Made by a program: the position numbers and the translations under genes
Source: Clarireedia homoeocarpa
Lineage: Eukaryota > Ascomycota > Leotiomycetes > Helotiales > Rutstroemiaceae
Length of the DNA stretch: 64,000 nt
Direction: 5' to 3'
NCBI GenBank assembly: GCA_001465935.1
Contig: LNKV01000010.1
Span: 736,012-800,011, forward strand
Shown: positions 35,529 to 46,402 of the stretch, in pieces
Layout: each line of letters opens with the position of its first letter
Position numbering within the stretch: position 1 is the first letter of the stretch
Notes under the pieces: model-generated
The model's database searches: none
What the model was told of the DNA's origin: nothing
Seen by the model: only the letters and a program-made list of their open reading frames with translations

Positions 35529-37198
35529 TCATAACATTGCAACCAAAGCTCCAACCAAAGTTACCCACGCCACCAATCCAGTATTCCAACTCGTAACACG
35601 TCCTCCAGCATTCTTGCTCAAACCAAATGGCAAACCCTGTGTACTGAAAGTAACATTTTGAGGAATTGTAGTGTTGTAACATTGACCGTTGACGATATCC
35701 AAATTCGTCAAATCATCTGGTACCTTGAAGAACATGTATTGTGATTGGTTCAAACCCTTGAATCCAGAGGTGTCGTAGGGGAATCTATCTCCGCTGTCTG
35801 TGGAGCTGGTGTTACGCAGGAAGATACATTGAACCTGTCCAGGGAAATCGGTAACCATCTCGGGGTAGTCTTTCATAACATCCGAGTTGGATGTGTCTGC
35901 TATGAGGATGAATTTTCTGTTTGGGAACGTCTCGAAAATCTTAGTCAAGAGGTATTTTCGGATCGACAGCGTAGCGGATACGTCGGAAAAGTTCAAAGGT
36001 CGTGTATCGAATGATCCGCCTGGGTAGGTTTCATAAATGAATTGCATGTAGTTTCTCGTGACTTGTTCTGGGGTCGTTGTAAGATAATGGAAGTGGAAGT
36101 TGGGAATGGAACGACTCCAATTCGCGTAGATATCTGGCATGTTCATCCAGGGTGTGAATGCTCGTGCAAAGGAATTGAGAATTCCCTCTTTTGGTTCGTA
36201 AATCTTGGTTACACGAAGGATGTCGTCAATGTCGGAAATGATGGTAAGTCCGGATTCGGGAACTAAGTAGGACGTCGCATTGCCCGTGAGTGTGCCATCT
36301 GCGTAAATGTTCAAGCGCTGAAGGGCAGCTGTCTCATTTCCGGGGGCAAGGTATCCGCCCGGTCCGGAAACATTTGCTATCTGGATGAACTGATCGTAAT
36401 CTCCCTCAACTGTCGTTTGTCCAACGATTGAGATGTTTTGCGATCCTCCAGGCGGTGTAACTGCAGAAGAACCACCCGATTCTCCATCGCCTCCTTGACT
36501 TGGGGCGGGTTCCAAGTGGAAAGACACATTGACATGTGCTTGTTGAACAACAAAGATTTCAGCCGTGAGATTTCTTGCTTGACTTGCTTGGGGGGCAGGA
36601 AGGTCTTCGACAGATGTGCCAATAAGGAAGACGTTTGCGAGATCGTTGAGCTTCGATTCGGAAATGTTCGGTTGTTTGAAGACGTTTCCGTGGACTCGTA
36701 GATTCCAGCCCTGGTCGGTCCAGTTTGCGTATCCTCTGTGAAAATGGTTAGCAAGTCTTCAAGTTATCATTGACTCGAGAGACAGCAGAGAAAAGAGCAA
36801 TGGTAGCAATGGTAGCAATGGTAGCAATGGTATCAATGGTAGAAATGGTGGACTTACGGAATGTTCAGGACTTGAGTCGGAGTCGCAGCCAAGTCATCGT
36901 CATTGATACCCAAGCGACTTAGGACGGCTGTGCCCGTCGGGAAGTCTTGAAAGAAGTTTGGGACGCCGCTCGCGATGTAGGATGGGTAAGTACCAAGTAC
37001 ACTGGTCAGATAACTCTCCAAGCCCTTAATTGAACTACCAATATCACGCTCTTGCACTCGAGATGGTGTTCGGTCGGTCAACGATGCTCGGGGCGTAATC
37101 ATGGGATGTGGAACTGGTGCAGCGACCGGATGAGGCGCAGGAGCTGCGAAAGCGACAGGAACGAGTGCAAGAAGCACCGTTGAAAGAGAGGAAACCAT
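35529..37198 (-). CDS. Secreted App1-like (DUF2183) protein, probable GPI anchor
   Basis: Exons 37198-36858 and 36735-35529 give 515 aa with one 122-bp intron. Signal peptide (MVSSLSTVLLALVPVAFAAP) and Pro-rich propeptide come first. The App1-type beta domain follows (NWTDQGWNLRVHGNVFKQP), then the DUF2183 part with the aspartate motif SDIDDILRVTKIYEPKEG, the ARAFTPWMNMPDIYANWS block and IADTSNSDVMKDYPEM. The C-terminus is hydrophobic after a Gly/Asn-rich spacer, suggesting a GPI anchor. The Thr of the DxDxT motif is Ile here. The protein may act on extracellular phosphate esters or may be non-catalytic; this is not decided by the sequence. It is a distant relative of the intracellular App1-like protein at 23.2 kb. 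A longer in-frame start at 37288 would disrupt the signal peptide and was rejected. Confidence 0.87.
36797..36849. repeat. CAATGGTAG minisatellite in the intron of the secreted App1-like gene
   Basis: About five to six copies of a 9-bp CAATGGTAG unit (with TATCAATGG and AGAAATGG variants) fill one side of the 122-bp intron, close to its donor site. Confidence 0.9.
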
Positions 37199-37377
37199 CT
37201 TGAATAATTGGATGCAGTGAGAGGAGAGAGTGTGTATTATGAATACAATGAAGACAATGAAGACAATAAATACAGTGATTATATCCAAACGTCAAAGAAA
37301 TATACCGAGCCCGAACCACGACGCCGCGAAGAGCAGTGAGTCTCTCTGGTCACTTTGGTGGTGCTTTGGACGGGTGT

Positions 37378-37440
37378 GGAAGAGGAGGACGAAGAGGAGG
37401 AAGAAGAGGACGAAGAGGAGGAAGAGGAGGAAGCGGAAAG
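37378..37440. repeat. GA-rich purine tract (GAGGAAGA type)
   Basis: An almost pure purine run on the plus strand made of GAGGAC, GAAGAG and GAGGAA units, 180-240 bp upstream of the secreted App1-like gene's ATG. As a minus-strand sequence it is a C+T tract, a common fungal promoter or 5' leader feature. Confidence 0.85.
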
Positions 37441-37979
37441 GATGGGAAAACGGAAAGAGAAGAAATAGTCACGCATGGCGGCAAAACACGATCGAGAACA
37501 TCAACAAGATGCAACACGATCGATCTAGCCCTGTCTAAGCGACCATCGTGTGCCGTGTGTCACGGCCTGCGATTGGCCCGGAGCGACCAAGCTGGGAAAT
37601 ATCAAACAAGAAGCAACAAGAAGCAACAAGTCTCACCGTGTCTCGACAGGGTTTGCATGTTTGTTTGTATGCATTCTTGGCCCCTTGTCCCCTTGGAGCC
37701 CTTCGACGTCATTGTTTCGACTTGGCTGGGTGGGAACTAGCCACATGTGTGAAGGAAAGCACAGGAAGTAACGTGATTGGCTCATCAACGCATGATTTGG
37801 TACCAAGTAAGCACCAGCCACTTTGGCGGTTTGGGTGGGGAATCATGTTTCGCTTTCCTTTCCAAGCTTTTGGCCACGATTGTGCCTCGCTACTTGGTAC
37901 TCCCGTACCTTTTGCAGAGGGAAATGCAGAGGGAAATGCAGAGAAGAGAGAGCGACACCCTACGATGTGCTTGTTGGGA

Positions 37980-38037
37980 TGAGGTGAGTGAGGTGAGCGA
38001 GGTGAGCGAGGTGAGCGAGGTGAGTGAGCTGAGTGAG
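37980..38037. repeat. Decamer tandem repeat GAGGTGAGYG
   Basis: Roughly five to six copies of a 10-bp unit (GAGGTGAGCG / GAGGTGAGTG) lie in tandem in intergenic DNA. Confidence 0.88.
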
Positions 38038-38328
38038 GGATCAGGCAGGATCTGGGTTGCCATGCCCTCAAACTCACCAGCCTTCGATGTTAGAGACCGC
38101 TCTACTGTCGACTGAGCCGCAGCCGCCGTTTTACGAGAAGAGGCCTTTGGAAGCTGGAAGCTGGAAGCTGCAACCTTTCAATCCTCTTGGATCGTGTCGA
38201 CTGATCTGGCCGGCGCTCAAGACATTCTCCCCCACCATTAACATCCTAACAATAACATGCAGGTACACCAGGTACTATTACGAGGCGCATCTACATATTA
38301 TGCCGGTGGCCAGTGACCGACTCACTGG

Positions 38329-38354
38329 TTCTGCTTCCGCTTCCGCTTCCGCTT
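38329..38354. repeat. CTTCCG hexamer microsatellite
   Basis: Four consecutive CTTCCG units preceded by a TTCTG variant, in intergenic DNA. Confidence 0.85.
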
Positions 38355-38822
38355 CCGAGAGTTGACCCCGCATCCAGCGAGTCAGGCTCATACTTTGCAA
38401 TAATCAACCTTTCACCATCTGCGATCCCTCTGCTCTTCGAATCTCTTCTCGCCGACGCAGTCATGTTCTTGAAGCAGTCGCCATCTCATTACGATTGAAT
38501 TCCTACGCTTTCGCTGCGACTAACCCTTCTCGTGTTTCGTCAAAGCACGAAAGCACGACTTTACACCGGCAGCAACTAAACGAACAAAGGCTGATCAGTT
38601 AATCAATCTAGGTGGGATATACTATGGAATAAAGAGAGAGGCCTTTCAAATCCGTCGTGATATACTCCGCGAAACACCACTATATTCCGAATGCCTCGCC
38701 ACTCCCCTCAAAATATCGTCGCTCCATCTTAATCATCACCAACACCGGCAGGCAGACGGTACTCGCACCTGTTCTGATGTCCTACTCATGACGAAACATT
38801 CACCAGACCCTCTTCGCGATGC

Positions 38823-41033
38823 TTACAGCCTTGCCCTCTCTCTTAACTGTGCCTGGCCTCTCAATACTGGCTTTATACAACTTTCGAATCCCTCGGCGAA
38901 AACATCTGCCGTCTTCCCTGCATTGGCATTGATTGGTAATTGCCTTGTCCATTGCATGATGGTTTCATATGCATTCCCATTCTTCATACCAATAGCACTA
39001 CATAGACTGGCATCAGTAAAGTTCCATGCGTCCGTCAATGCAATCGCATCTGGGATCAATTCGCTCAGCAAATCATCGATCTGGCTTCGAATGTCACGCA
39101 ACTGGTAAGAGGAAAGGTGACCATCCTCCACGAATCCAATGGCATCTATTGCTACAGAGCCAGTTATTCCGGTGAGTGCAAAAAGCGAAGTGAGTCGGCT
39201 CAAAACTGTTTTGGTGGCATCGTCAATGATACGATCGACATGGCCGATGAAGGATCTAAGGATGATCACTTCGATATGCGCTCTTGCTGCACTGAAGAGC
39301 TGCATCAAATAAGTGTTCCAGACATCAGTTTTGGCGACATTGGATGGATCGGTCATCATCGCAGCTACTTCGGTCGCAAGACGGGCAGATCGATGCTCGT
39401 AAATGCCCAGCAATACTTCACAGGAGCGGAATTCATTGCCTTGAGCTTTGCACTTCTCATGTAGCCCCGAGGAACTGCGCCGTTGCATATAGGACATGCC
39501 TTCGGGCAAAACTTTGTGGCTTATGTTATTCATCAAGTATTTCGCTACCTGTTGCCACATAACATAATTTTCCCCCTCTAACGTTGTTAAGGCCGTCAAT
39601 GATGAAAATATTTCTGGAAGGCCAGAAATCATAATATAGCCATGTCCACCGCAACATCTTCTTACGTCTTCCGCTCCGTCGGCTGCTGTCTGAGTAGCCC
39701 ATGCTTTGAGACCACTCGTAAGCATGTGCATATATGGCAAATCACTATAATCGTCTTTCTCGACCTTTTGCTGGTGGATTCTATGCGCGTCGTTGCAATA
39801 TCGAGATGCAAAGAGAGTAGCGTAAGCTTTCGCAAGGTTTGACAGCAGACGGTAGTTCTGATGCTTATAAGACATGATGACTGCCTCACCCAGTTTTAGG
39901 TTGGCATGTCTGACCGAACCTTGACCTTGTTCTCGTACGGTGGAGTATCGAATTGCGATCGTCAGAGCCTGCGCAAATTTGAACGCCGCATTGCGGGTTA
40001 TGATTCTACGGCCCCTAAGCATGCCACCGTAGAGAAGTTTCTCGCGATTCTTAGAAGCTTTATATACGCCTTGTCGACTAATGTGGCAGCTTTTCATAAA
40101 TAGGTTCGTCCTTGGAATCCTGACCTGATCGAATCTCGCATATCCGTTGTCTGTACCGTTGTATGCCATTTTCAGTCTGACGAGCGTTAGCTGATAGTAG
40201 TAGGCTAGACCGTGATGTAAGCATTACCCAATATCTCCGAGCTCTACCCCTGGTGACGGTTTATGGCTATCTGGCGATCGTATCTGTACCATGAAAGCAT
40301 GAACTCCGTGATCTTGTGCCTTACTAATCAGTCTTGCCATCACAATTGCATGTGTAGCTGTGAAGCCTAATGCACCCGGCCAGTACTTGCTCGAGGAGAA
40401 CGTTGGTGAATGGATTATAAATTCATCCGTCATTTCATCCAAGGTCGCCGTGGTTTCTATCCCTCGTACAAAAGTTCCATGGCCAAGTTCGGTTTGTGCA
40501 TAGCAGCCAATTATCTCTCCGGATTCGCATTGTGGGATCCATGTTTCACATTGCTCCGTAGTGGCCTGATTCCTGATGAAGGGCACGAAGAGCAAGGCAT
40601 GTAGTCCCAATGGATTTGAGTTGGCAAGTGTCCATTGCTGGTTCATTGTGTCAAATATATCATGCTTATGGATCAAACCATCCTCCCATGTGATTTTCCC
40701 AGCTTTCAACCCCCCTAGGAAAGCTTCCTCACGATTCATATTGCCATAGCATGCTGGTAGTTTAGATGTATCGTCAACACCGAGCACTTTCTCTACCCGG
40801 GCGAAAGCTTCATTGATCTGCTGGACTTTTTCTTGACTGTAAATTATTAGTATTGAAAGATGTGCTGATAGAGCTAGCAGTCATTACCTTCCAAAAATGA
40901 TTTCTGTAAGTTTAGCGGAGTCGAATGAAGCGTTGTTCCGAGCCTGCTGCATAAGCTGTACCTGCCTGTTTGGTGGAATTATGCTGACCCTCTTCTTAGT
41001 CGCCCCAAAGGCGGGCCCTATGTTGACGTTCAT
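38823..41033 (-). CDS. Peroxisomal acyl-CoA oxidase
   Basis: Exons 41033-40888, 40836-40228 and 40176-38823 give 702 aa; both introns are 51 bp. Acyl-CoA oxidase catalyses the first step of peroxisomal beta-oxidation, converting acyl-CoA to trans-2-enoyl-CoA and passing electrons to oxygen. Seen: the FAD-binding stretch CYAQTELGHGTFVRG, the GDIGLKMAYNGTDNGYARFDQVRIPR segment (the exon 2/3 junction falls inside it), CCGGHGYIMISGLPEIF, and the catalytic-base region TLEGENYVMWQQVAKYL. The C-terminal tripeptide is ARL, a PTS1 peroxisomal signal variant. Full family length and no broken motif suggest an active enzyme. The start gives the family's usual N-terminus with the catalytic core beginning about 100 residues in. 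It may serve fatty-acid breakdown or side-chain shortening of a metabolite; chain-length preference is unknown. Confidence 0.93.
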
Positions 41034-42430
41034 CGTGTAAAGAACTCCTCTATAGACAGTATTCTCAAGACAAGATATGCTTCGAGGGTCTTGATGGGGA
41101 TTTATAGAGTGGACTGAATGGATTGAAGCTCCAGCAATGGCTGTAGGCGAGTTCTAAGGAATGGGACTTGGGAGCACTTTGGGAGAACGACGAATCATTC
41201 GTTATATGTGGAGGGAGTGTCGTGGAAGCTTGGGCCCGAATGTTACTTGTCAGCTTGCTCCTCCATTGTATATGGTCGCCTGCTCTACTGGAATTCCCGC
41301 CGTAGTCCACTTAGTACGTTTCCACACGAGGTTTCCACGCGACGCTTCCACATTACTGTTCTGTCCCCCATGAGTACTATCGACCTCCCCACCTTACTCA
41401 TGGTGAGCCCCCACGAGTAGGTCTCACCTAAGGAGATGAGTAACCCCATTTTTAATATCATGTGGATTACCTGGAAGATCACTCAATGGACCAGCTGACC
41501 CTTGATCTGGTATACTCTCAGCCCGGAGCAAGCATTTACTGCAGCTGAGGAGGGACATAAAAACGCCTCGTGGAAACCATTATCCTAAATTCACATTCCC
41601 CCGAAAGATTAGCGATAGTATAGGGAGAATATAGCCCCATTCCTGTACGCGCTTTTACGCAAGATTTGATTGGAGATGTCTCCGTCGTATAATTATCAGT
41701 GCGCAGCCCTTCACGGGAGCTGAGATGATTTCGTTTACTTTCTTCATTCTGGTGGTGGCTGCTCTTGGCAAATATTTTTTCATCGTAGACAGGTTAGTGC
41801 AGCCATGATATATCATGTGTGGTAGCATTGTTCCGCGTTGAAGATACCAGAACTGCTTAGCTGAAATCTGCCATCCTGGCTGGCGATTACAGTAAGATTT
41901 CCAGATTGTGATGGCCTAGCACTAGCCAGAACGGGTGTGAGTAAGGCCAACCGACTGGGAGTCTCGAGAAATCGTACGTTTATCACAAAATAATTTTTTA
42001 TAGCGCGGAATCTTCTCCTACGATTGAGGTCCATAGAATTGATTCGAGCGCCACGGGAACGGGATAGATCAGAGGCTTGACAGCCCCACTTGGGTAGCCA
42101 GTGCCATGGGGCTGGGTGGAAAATGACTAGAAGTACGCGTCTATTGGGGAGTCTATTGAGGACAAGTCTAAATAATAGTGGGGATGTTGATGATACATTG
42201 ACAGAGTATATCACTATCTACATAGGTTTCACACGGAATAGCCACACTGGATGCATGATATCTTGGCGACAACCATCGAAGAAAACATTTTATAATCTGA
42301 CGATCGCTAAACTGTCACATCCTGAATTGATGGAATTGCAGAACTGCATATGCAGGGTCCAGGTACCAAGCATTCCCGGGGTCTCTCAGACACGCTCCTA
42401 GGTCCTTCCTAGCGTTATCATGAAGTCGCC
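41034..42430. other. Intergenic; promoter of acyl-CoA oxidase
   Basis: A 1.4 kb region. Upstream of the acyl-CoA oxidase lies a TATA box. Around 41318-41354 the word TTCCAC recurs three times. The remaining frames (for example minus 41813-42214) show no domain or plausible splicing. Confidence 0.45.
41100..41106 (-). promoter_or_regulatory. TATA box of the acyl-CoA oxidase gene
   Basis: TATAAAT on the minus strand, about 67 bp before the ATG. Confidence 0.5.
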
Positions 42431-43288
42431 TTAAAAGGGAAATTCACCTGCACCTTCCATGCTGCAGAAGCGGCCAGATGTCTTTTCTCTTGTAGCCTCG
42501 TTGACCTGGAAGATAGTGTTAACGGCCGCAGGCTTCTTGAGGCAACGAAGCGATTTAAACTCACTGTCTTCGAGATAAAATCTACACTGTCCTCGATGGT
42601 TGTGACTGCCTTTTCCATACCAAATCTCCTGGCTCCAGCATTTCCCATATCCGTTTGAACAAACCCAGGATCAACAACAAACGCCACGAGGCTTTCGTTT
42701 TCCTGGTGAATCTTGCGTACCATCCAATGCAGCATTACTTTCGACATTCCATACGCAGCTGCGGGATATGGGAGCGATTCCATCCCGGTGATCGATGCTA
42801 TTGGGGTACCTACAGCCACGAATTTGGGAAATTTGGACTTGGAAAGCAATGGGAGGAATGCTTGGAAGAGAAGTAGAGGTCCATAACCATTGACTTCAAC
42901 GTGCTTCTTGACTTCTTCGAATGGAACTTCGGCAACTGTACTGTAGTCGTTGGCGATGGCGGCGTTTGCGATAATGACATCGATGTGGTCGATGCTGTGC
43001 TTGGCTGGTAGTTCCTTGGCAACTACAGCGGGGGCTTCTACATTGGCAGAGTCGATCTCGACGATGATAAGCTGGCTGGATTGACCTTTGGCGAGGTCGG
43101 AAAGTTGCTTGGATGTAGATGCTTGGGCATCACGGACTGCGGCGATGACGGTGGTGTTTGGCTGGGAGAGATATTTCTCGGCGAGACCTCTACCGATTCC
43201 TGGGAAGAAGGTCAGCAGCTAAAATTGTGTAATGAGGGACCTAGGTACCTCGGTTTGCACCGGTTATGAGATAAATTGTGTTGGACAT
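42431..43288 (-). CDS. Short-chain dehydrogenase/reductase (norsolorinic-acid-ketoreductase/sniffer-like)
   Basis: Exons 43288-43249, 43199-42565 and 42505-42431 give 249 aa; introns are 49 and 59 bp. This is a classical Rossmann SDR using NAD(P)H. The cofactor motif TGANRGIGRGL is split by intron 1, which confirms the splice. VIIANAAI is the NNAG-type segment and YGMSK holds the catalytic Tyr and Lys. PGFVQTDMGNAG follows, as in carbonyl reductases of the C-factor/sniffer group. The N-terminal half resembles ketoreductases of the AflD (norsolorinic acid) type, which gives a hint of secondary metabolism. The substrate cannot be fixed. A TATA box lies 110 bp upstream. The gene stands in a minus-strand run with an acyl-CoA oxidase, a haem-dehydratase-like gene and an O-methyltransferase. 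Confidence 0.92.
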
Positions 43289-44037
43289 TTCGAGGCGGCG
43301 ACTTTAGCTATAGGAAACGATTCTAGCTTGGGGGTTTCTGAGATAAAGGAGACTGAAGAGGAAGAGAGTGATTGAAGTTATTGTAGATATAGCTCGACTT
43401 TATAGAACTAGGATCCTTGACATGTAATGAGCATACTTTGCTACGGTTCACTGCACTGCTTAACAAGCAAGCACTTGGCCATGCACTAACTTACCCCGGC
43501 TTTCCTAAAATAAAGCTATATCGACATCAATTCCCCACTCTGTATATCAATGACACGGCCGCCCGACGGCCGCCCGCGGTGAAGCGGCCGATGGTGCGGG
43601 ATATTTCATGGTTGTACATCCATAGCGTCACGAATGCTGATGAAGAATTGAGCAAATATAGGGGTGTGCAATTGCCGACATGCTTTCGATAGTTGCACGG
43701 TTCACCAATGTAACAAAGATCAATGACAACGGGACTCCGCGTCAATAAGTTCTGTATTGGGCTACTGTGAAATTACTTGTATGAGGGGATTCCCAAATTG
43801 AGGAACGATGTCCTGTTGCCAGCTGTCCAGTTCTCTTCTATTTGTAAGCTACAGAATATACTAGAATTACTAAGTTTACTACAGCTTGAGGATATAAACC
43901 TCCTTTAAGCAGCTATATAGTTAGTTCTTCAGATAGATAGATAAAAAATCAGTTCAGATTCAAATACAATCACTTTTCCAGGAGCTCTAATTCTTACAGC
44001 TACGAATATCGCATCTTCCTCGCCATATCGATGCTGC
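43289..44037. other. Intergenic
   Basis: Promoter of the SDR gene on the left and 3' flank of the haem-dehydratase-like gene on the right. A short GC-rich inverted stretch of GGCCGCCCG words lies at 43557-43588. No gene is supported. Confidence 0.5.
43399..43404 (-). promoter_or_regulatory. TATA box of the SDR gene
   Basis: TATAAA on the minus strand about 110 bp before the ATG. Confidence 0.45.
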
Positions 44038-45066
44038 TTATAGATCTCTCAAGAACAATAACCCTGTACCTTCAGCACAACCGATATATTCGGCAATTAA
44101 ATCTCCTGACTTCAACACACATAACTCAACGAACAGTTCTGCCTTTCCTTGATTCCATTTCCCTCCGGGCCCATAAAGCTCCATCACAGTCTTCCTCAAT
44201 TTTACATGGCCACGATGTGATCTCCCAGCCAGCTCAAAATGGGCGAGATCTAGGAAATATGCCAGCTGGTCGGTTTCGGCATCGTCACTAAACTTCTCTT
44301 CTGAAACGCTCTCTTCGACGTGCGTGCTGAATGAAATGACACCGTTCTTGTTGCGTTCCTCATCTAAATGAGTAATCCATGACCTGGCATGAGGGGATAC
44401 TTGGGAAATCCAGTCTTCTCGCTCATCAGCCGGTACACCTTGCTGCCTCTGACCCTCTCGCACGAAGCATAAATTATCTGGATTGCGAACCTCAACTCGG
44501 CCGGGAACGACGGTCATTGAGAAGCTTTGCGGAATGTCGATGGATGGTTTCTCGGTGGGCTTGTGCGCCGTCACATAGGGAGATGTGAAGGTGTCGGTGG
44601 GATCGGTGAATGAGTCTGGTGTTTCCGAGAGTCGATGTCGATACACTCCCCAGTATCCCTCGTCAGTACTGGGCTTCAAATCAAGCATAGATGCAAGCCC
44701 CCATTTGACCTTCTGGCTTGCGGCAAACATGTAGCGGGATCTGGGTACAGTCATCACTTCTCGCCATACCCCGGCATCATCGGGAAGGTTGTCCCAGAAG
44801 TCCTTGAACACTGGGGAACTTGAGAACGAATCATAGTCTTTGGAGTGGAGCCAATACGCTACAAACGTCTTCGTTTTTGGACCTGGGCTCGAGATTCCAT
44901 GATCTTCGTCTCTCAAGAGGTCGATATGGTCTACCGACGCAGAGAGAAGCTTGTGCAAAGTAGACATTAAAGAGGCCTTTGTTGGTGTGAGGGTTTCATA
45001 TTGAACGCCGAAGATTGCATATGTAAACTTGGACTCAATATTATTGGTATCAGCGAGGAAGACCAT
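44038..45066 (-). CDS. Haem-containing dehydratase family protein (aldoxime-dehydratase-like)
   Basis: An uninterrupted frame of 342 aa from the ATG at 45066. Aldoxime dehydratases turn aldoximes into nitriles with a haem b cofactor. Family blocks visible: FTYAIFGVQY near the start, SPVFKDFW, GYWGVYRHRL (usually a GYxGxxRDR block with the catalytic Arg), NLCFVREGQ, WITHLDEERN, the proximal-haem-ligand block SHRGH (usually SHPTH) and the C-terminal EYIGCAEGTGLL. However, the block that usually reads LWHEV and carries the distal histidine reads LFVEL here. The serine position of the IRSGQ-type block also appears to be Glu. The protein may therefore bind haem but use another chemistry, or be inactive. 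The open frame continues upstream to 45099 without an ATG, so a short upstream exon is possible. Neighbours are SDR and O-methyltransferase genes. Confidence 0.75.
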   Translation of the reverse strand: MVFLADTNNIESKFTYAIFGVQYETLTPTKASLMSTLHKLLSASVDHIDLLRDEDHGISSPGPKTKTFVAYWLHSKDYDSFSSSPVFKDFWDNLPDDAGVWREVMTVPRSRYMFAASQKVKWGLASMLDLKPSTDEGYWGVYRHRLSETPDSFTDPTDTFTSPYVTAHKPTEKPSIDIPQSFSMTVVPGRVEVRNPDNLCFVREGQRQQGVPADEREDWISQVSPHARSWITHLDEERNKNGVISFSTHVEESVSEEKFSDDAETDQLAYFLDLAHFELAGRSHRGHVKLRKTVMELYGPGGKWNQGKAELFVELCVLKSGDLIAEYIGCAEGTGLLFLRDL

Positions 45067-45263
45067 TCTGTTTTGTGTTTCCGGCAAGTTGTTCAGCAAG
45101 ATGGATGGATATAATGGTATTGGTGGTCGAGGCCTTTTAAGGAGACATTTTCGAGTATTTCAGCTTGCTATACACGTCCCGCATGTGCAACCCTCTACAT
45201 ATTACCCTGCATATGCATGCTCAGCATAACGTGTAAGATGAAGGAAATATGGACTGTGAGTGG

Positions 45264-45297
45264 CCATGAGTAGTCATGAGTAGTCATGAGTAGTCAT
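45264..45297. repeat. TCATGAGTAG decamer, three copies
   Basis: Three tandem copies of a 10-bp unit upstream of the haem-dehydratase-like gene. Confidence 0.85.
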
Positions 45298-46280
45298 GAT
45301 TGCAAATCATGAGGGAAGGGTTAGATCTCTGAATGGTAGCCCGCCCTACTATTGCGGGATATTCGAGGCTGTGATAACGATTCATCCAATATCAGAATTC
45401 CGTGCCCAGCATCTTTGGAACTCTTCTCATCCACTACTCTTCAGCCTCTCATCATTTTCGACTCCGCTTGCAGTCATCTGATAATAAGCCCTCTACTGCT
45501 TTGTAAATGTTTGCATAAGACGTGGGAGAAGGAGAGCACGCTGATGCACGGATATAAATTAGTCCACGTTTGAGCTGACTAACCATTCATTTATGGGACC
45601 AAGGGACATGATCAATTGGCTCGCAGACGTGATATTTGCATCCCAAGACATCGTATCGTTGTTCCTTTCTCCGCGGCCGTGCATCTTTTGTATTATTTTT
45701 CTGGAAATTGAAGCTGCAGTATCTCCTTTGCCACAAGACGACGTGCTCTCTCCTCTCTATCATGCGCCGCGAACAACGATAATTCGATCACGAAGACCCC
45801 TCATCTATTGGGCGCACACCTAGCTTCGACCCCACTCTCTGCACAGGAAGAAACCATTCGATACAGGGACCGAAAGAACTATGTCGCATTGCATGGGCTG
45901 GCCTGGACTCACAGCTCTGCTCGAACGAGTCGCTCAAATATAAGAACAAACACGAGCATGCCTGTGCTAGGCCTGGAATCGGGAGAGCACAACTACGCGC
46001 TCGTGAATCTGGCATGTGGTGTTTCTTTATACATTGGAACTGTGGCGAGCTGTCCGGATCAAATTCCACTCTCATTTTGTGCGACGAGACGGTTTGCTAG
46101 TGTACATCGATCTCATTCTATCTACGAGCTAAGTGGTTTCATTTTCCACGAAGGCGCAATTTCCAAGAGACATAATTTTGCTTTCGCAGTCATCTTCTCA
46201 TTCAATATCTTCCACCGCGATATCCCCTTCACTGCATCCGTCATTCCCATTCTTCCTCTGCGAAGCCAGAAGCAAACACC

Positions 46281-46402
46281 ATGGCAGATTCTGCGATGGA
46301 TGCAGAAGATACACAGGTAAGTCTCTTGTCCTTTAGATAGCATGTAGACTCAAGTCCTAATCATCCTAAATCAAGCAGGGTGCGCTGGCTCAAGCCGAAT
46401 AA
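46281..46402 (+). CDS. Candidate micro-ORF with well-formed intron (uncertain)
   Basis: CACCATGG gives a strong start context at 46281 (MADSAMDAEDTQ). Twelve codons later comes GTAAGT, and a 62-bp intron ends ATCAAGCAG at 46378. The frame then stops after seven codons. In another phase the second exon stays open to a TAA at 46479-46481 (VRWLKPNKYHYENH and onward). That would suit a frame entering from an ATG at 46298. It looks like the 5' end of a gene whose body is missing, or a short regulatory reading frame. I do not recognise a family. Confidence 0.25.

Larger units (their letters stand above)
37199..38822. other. Intergenic / promoter region with purine-rich repeats
   Basis: This is the upstream DNA of the minus-strand App1-like gene and the 3' flank of the acyl-CoA oxidase. 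It carries a GA-rich purine tract at 37378-37440, AAGCAACAAG direct repeats near 37610-37630, a GAGGTGAGCG decamer array at 37980-38037 and four CTTCCG hexamers at 38329-38354. No supported gene. Confidence 0.5.

Noticed and set aside
37199..37288. Longer N-terminus for the secreted App1-like protein (MDIITVFIVFIV...)
   Set aside because: It derives from a GAAGACAAT-type repeat and would place a second hydrophobic stretch before a clear signal peptide.
41813..42214. Minus-strand 133-codon frame
   Set aside because: No recognisable motif; basic, unordered composition; no splice context.
45808..46320. Plus-strand 170-codon frame
   Set aside because: No domain or family-like composition; only its last part overlaps the spliced micro-ORF candidate.
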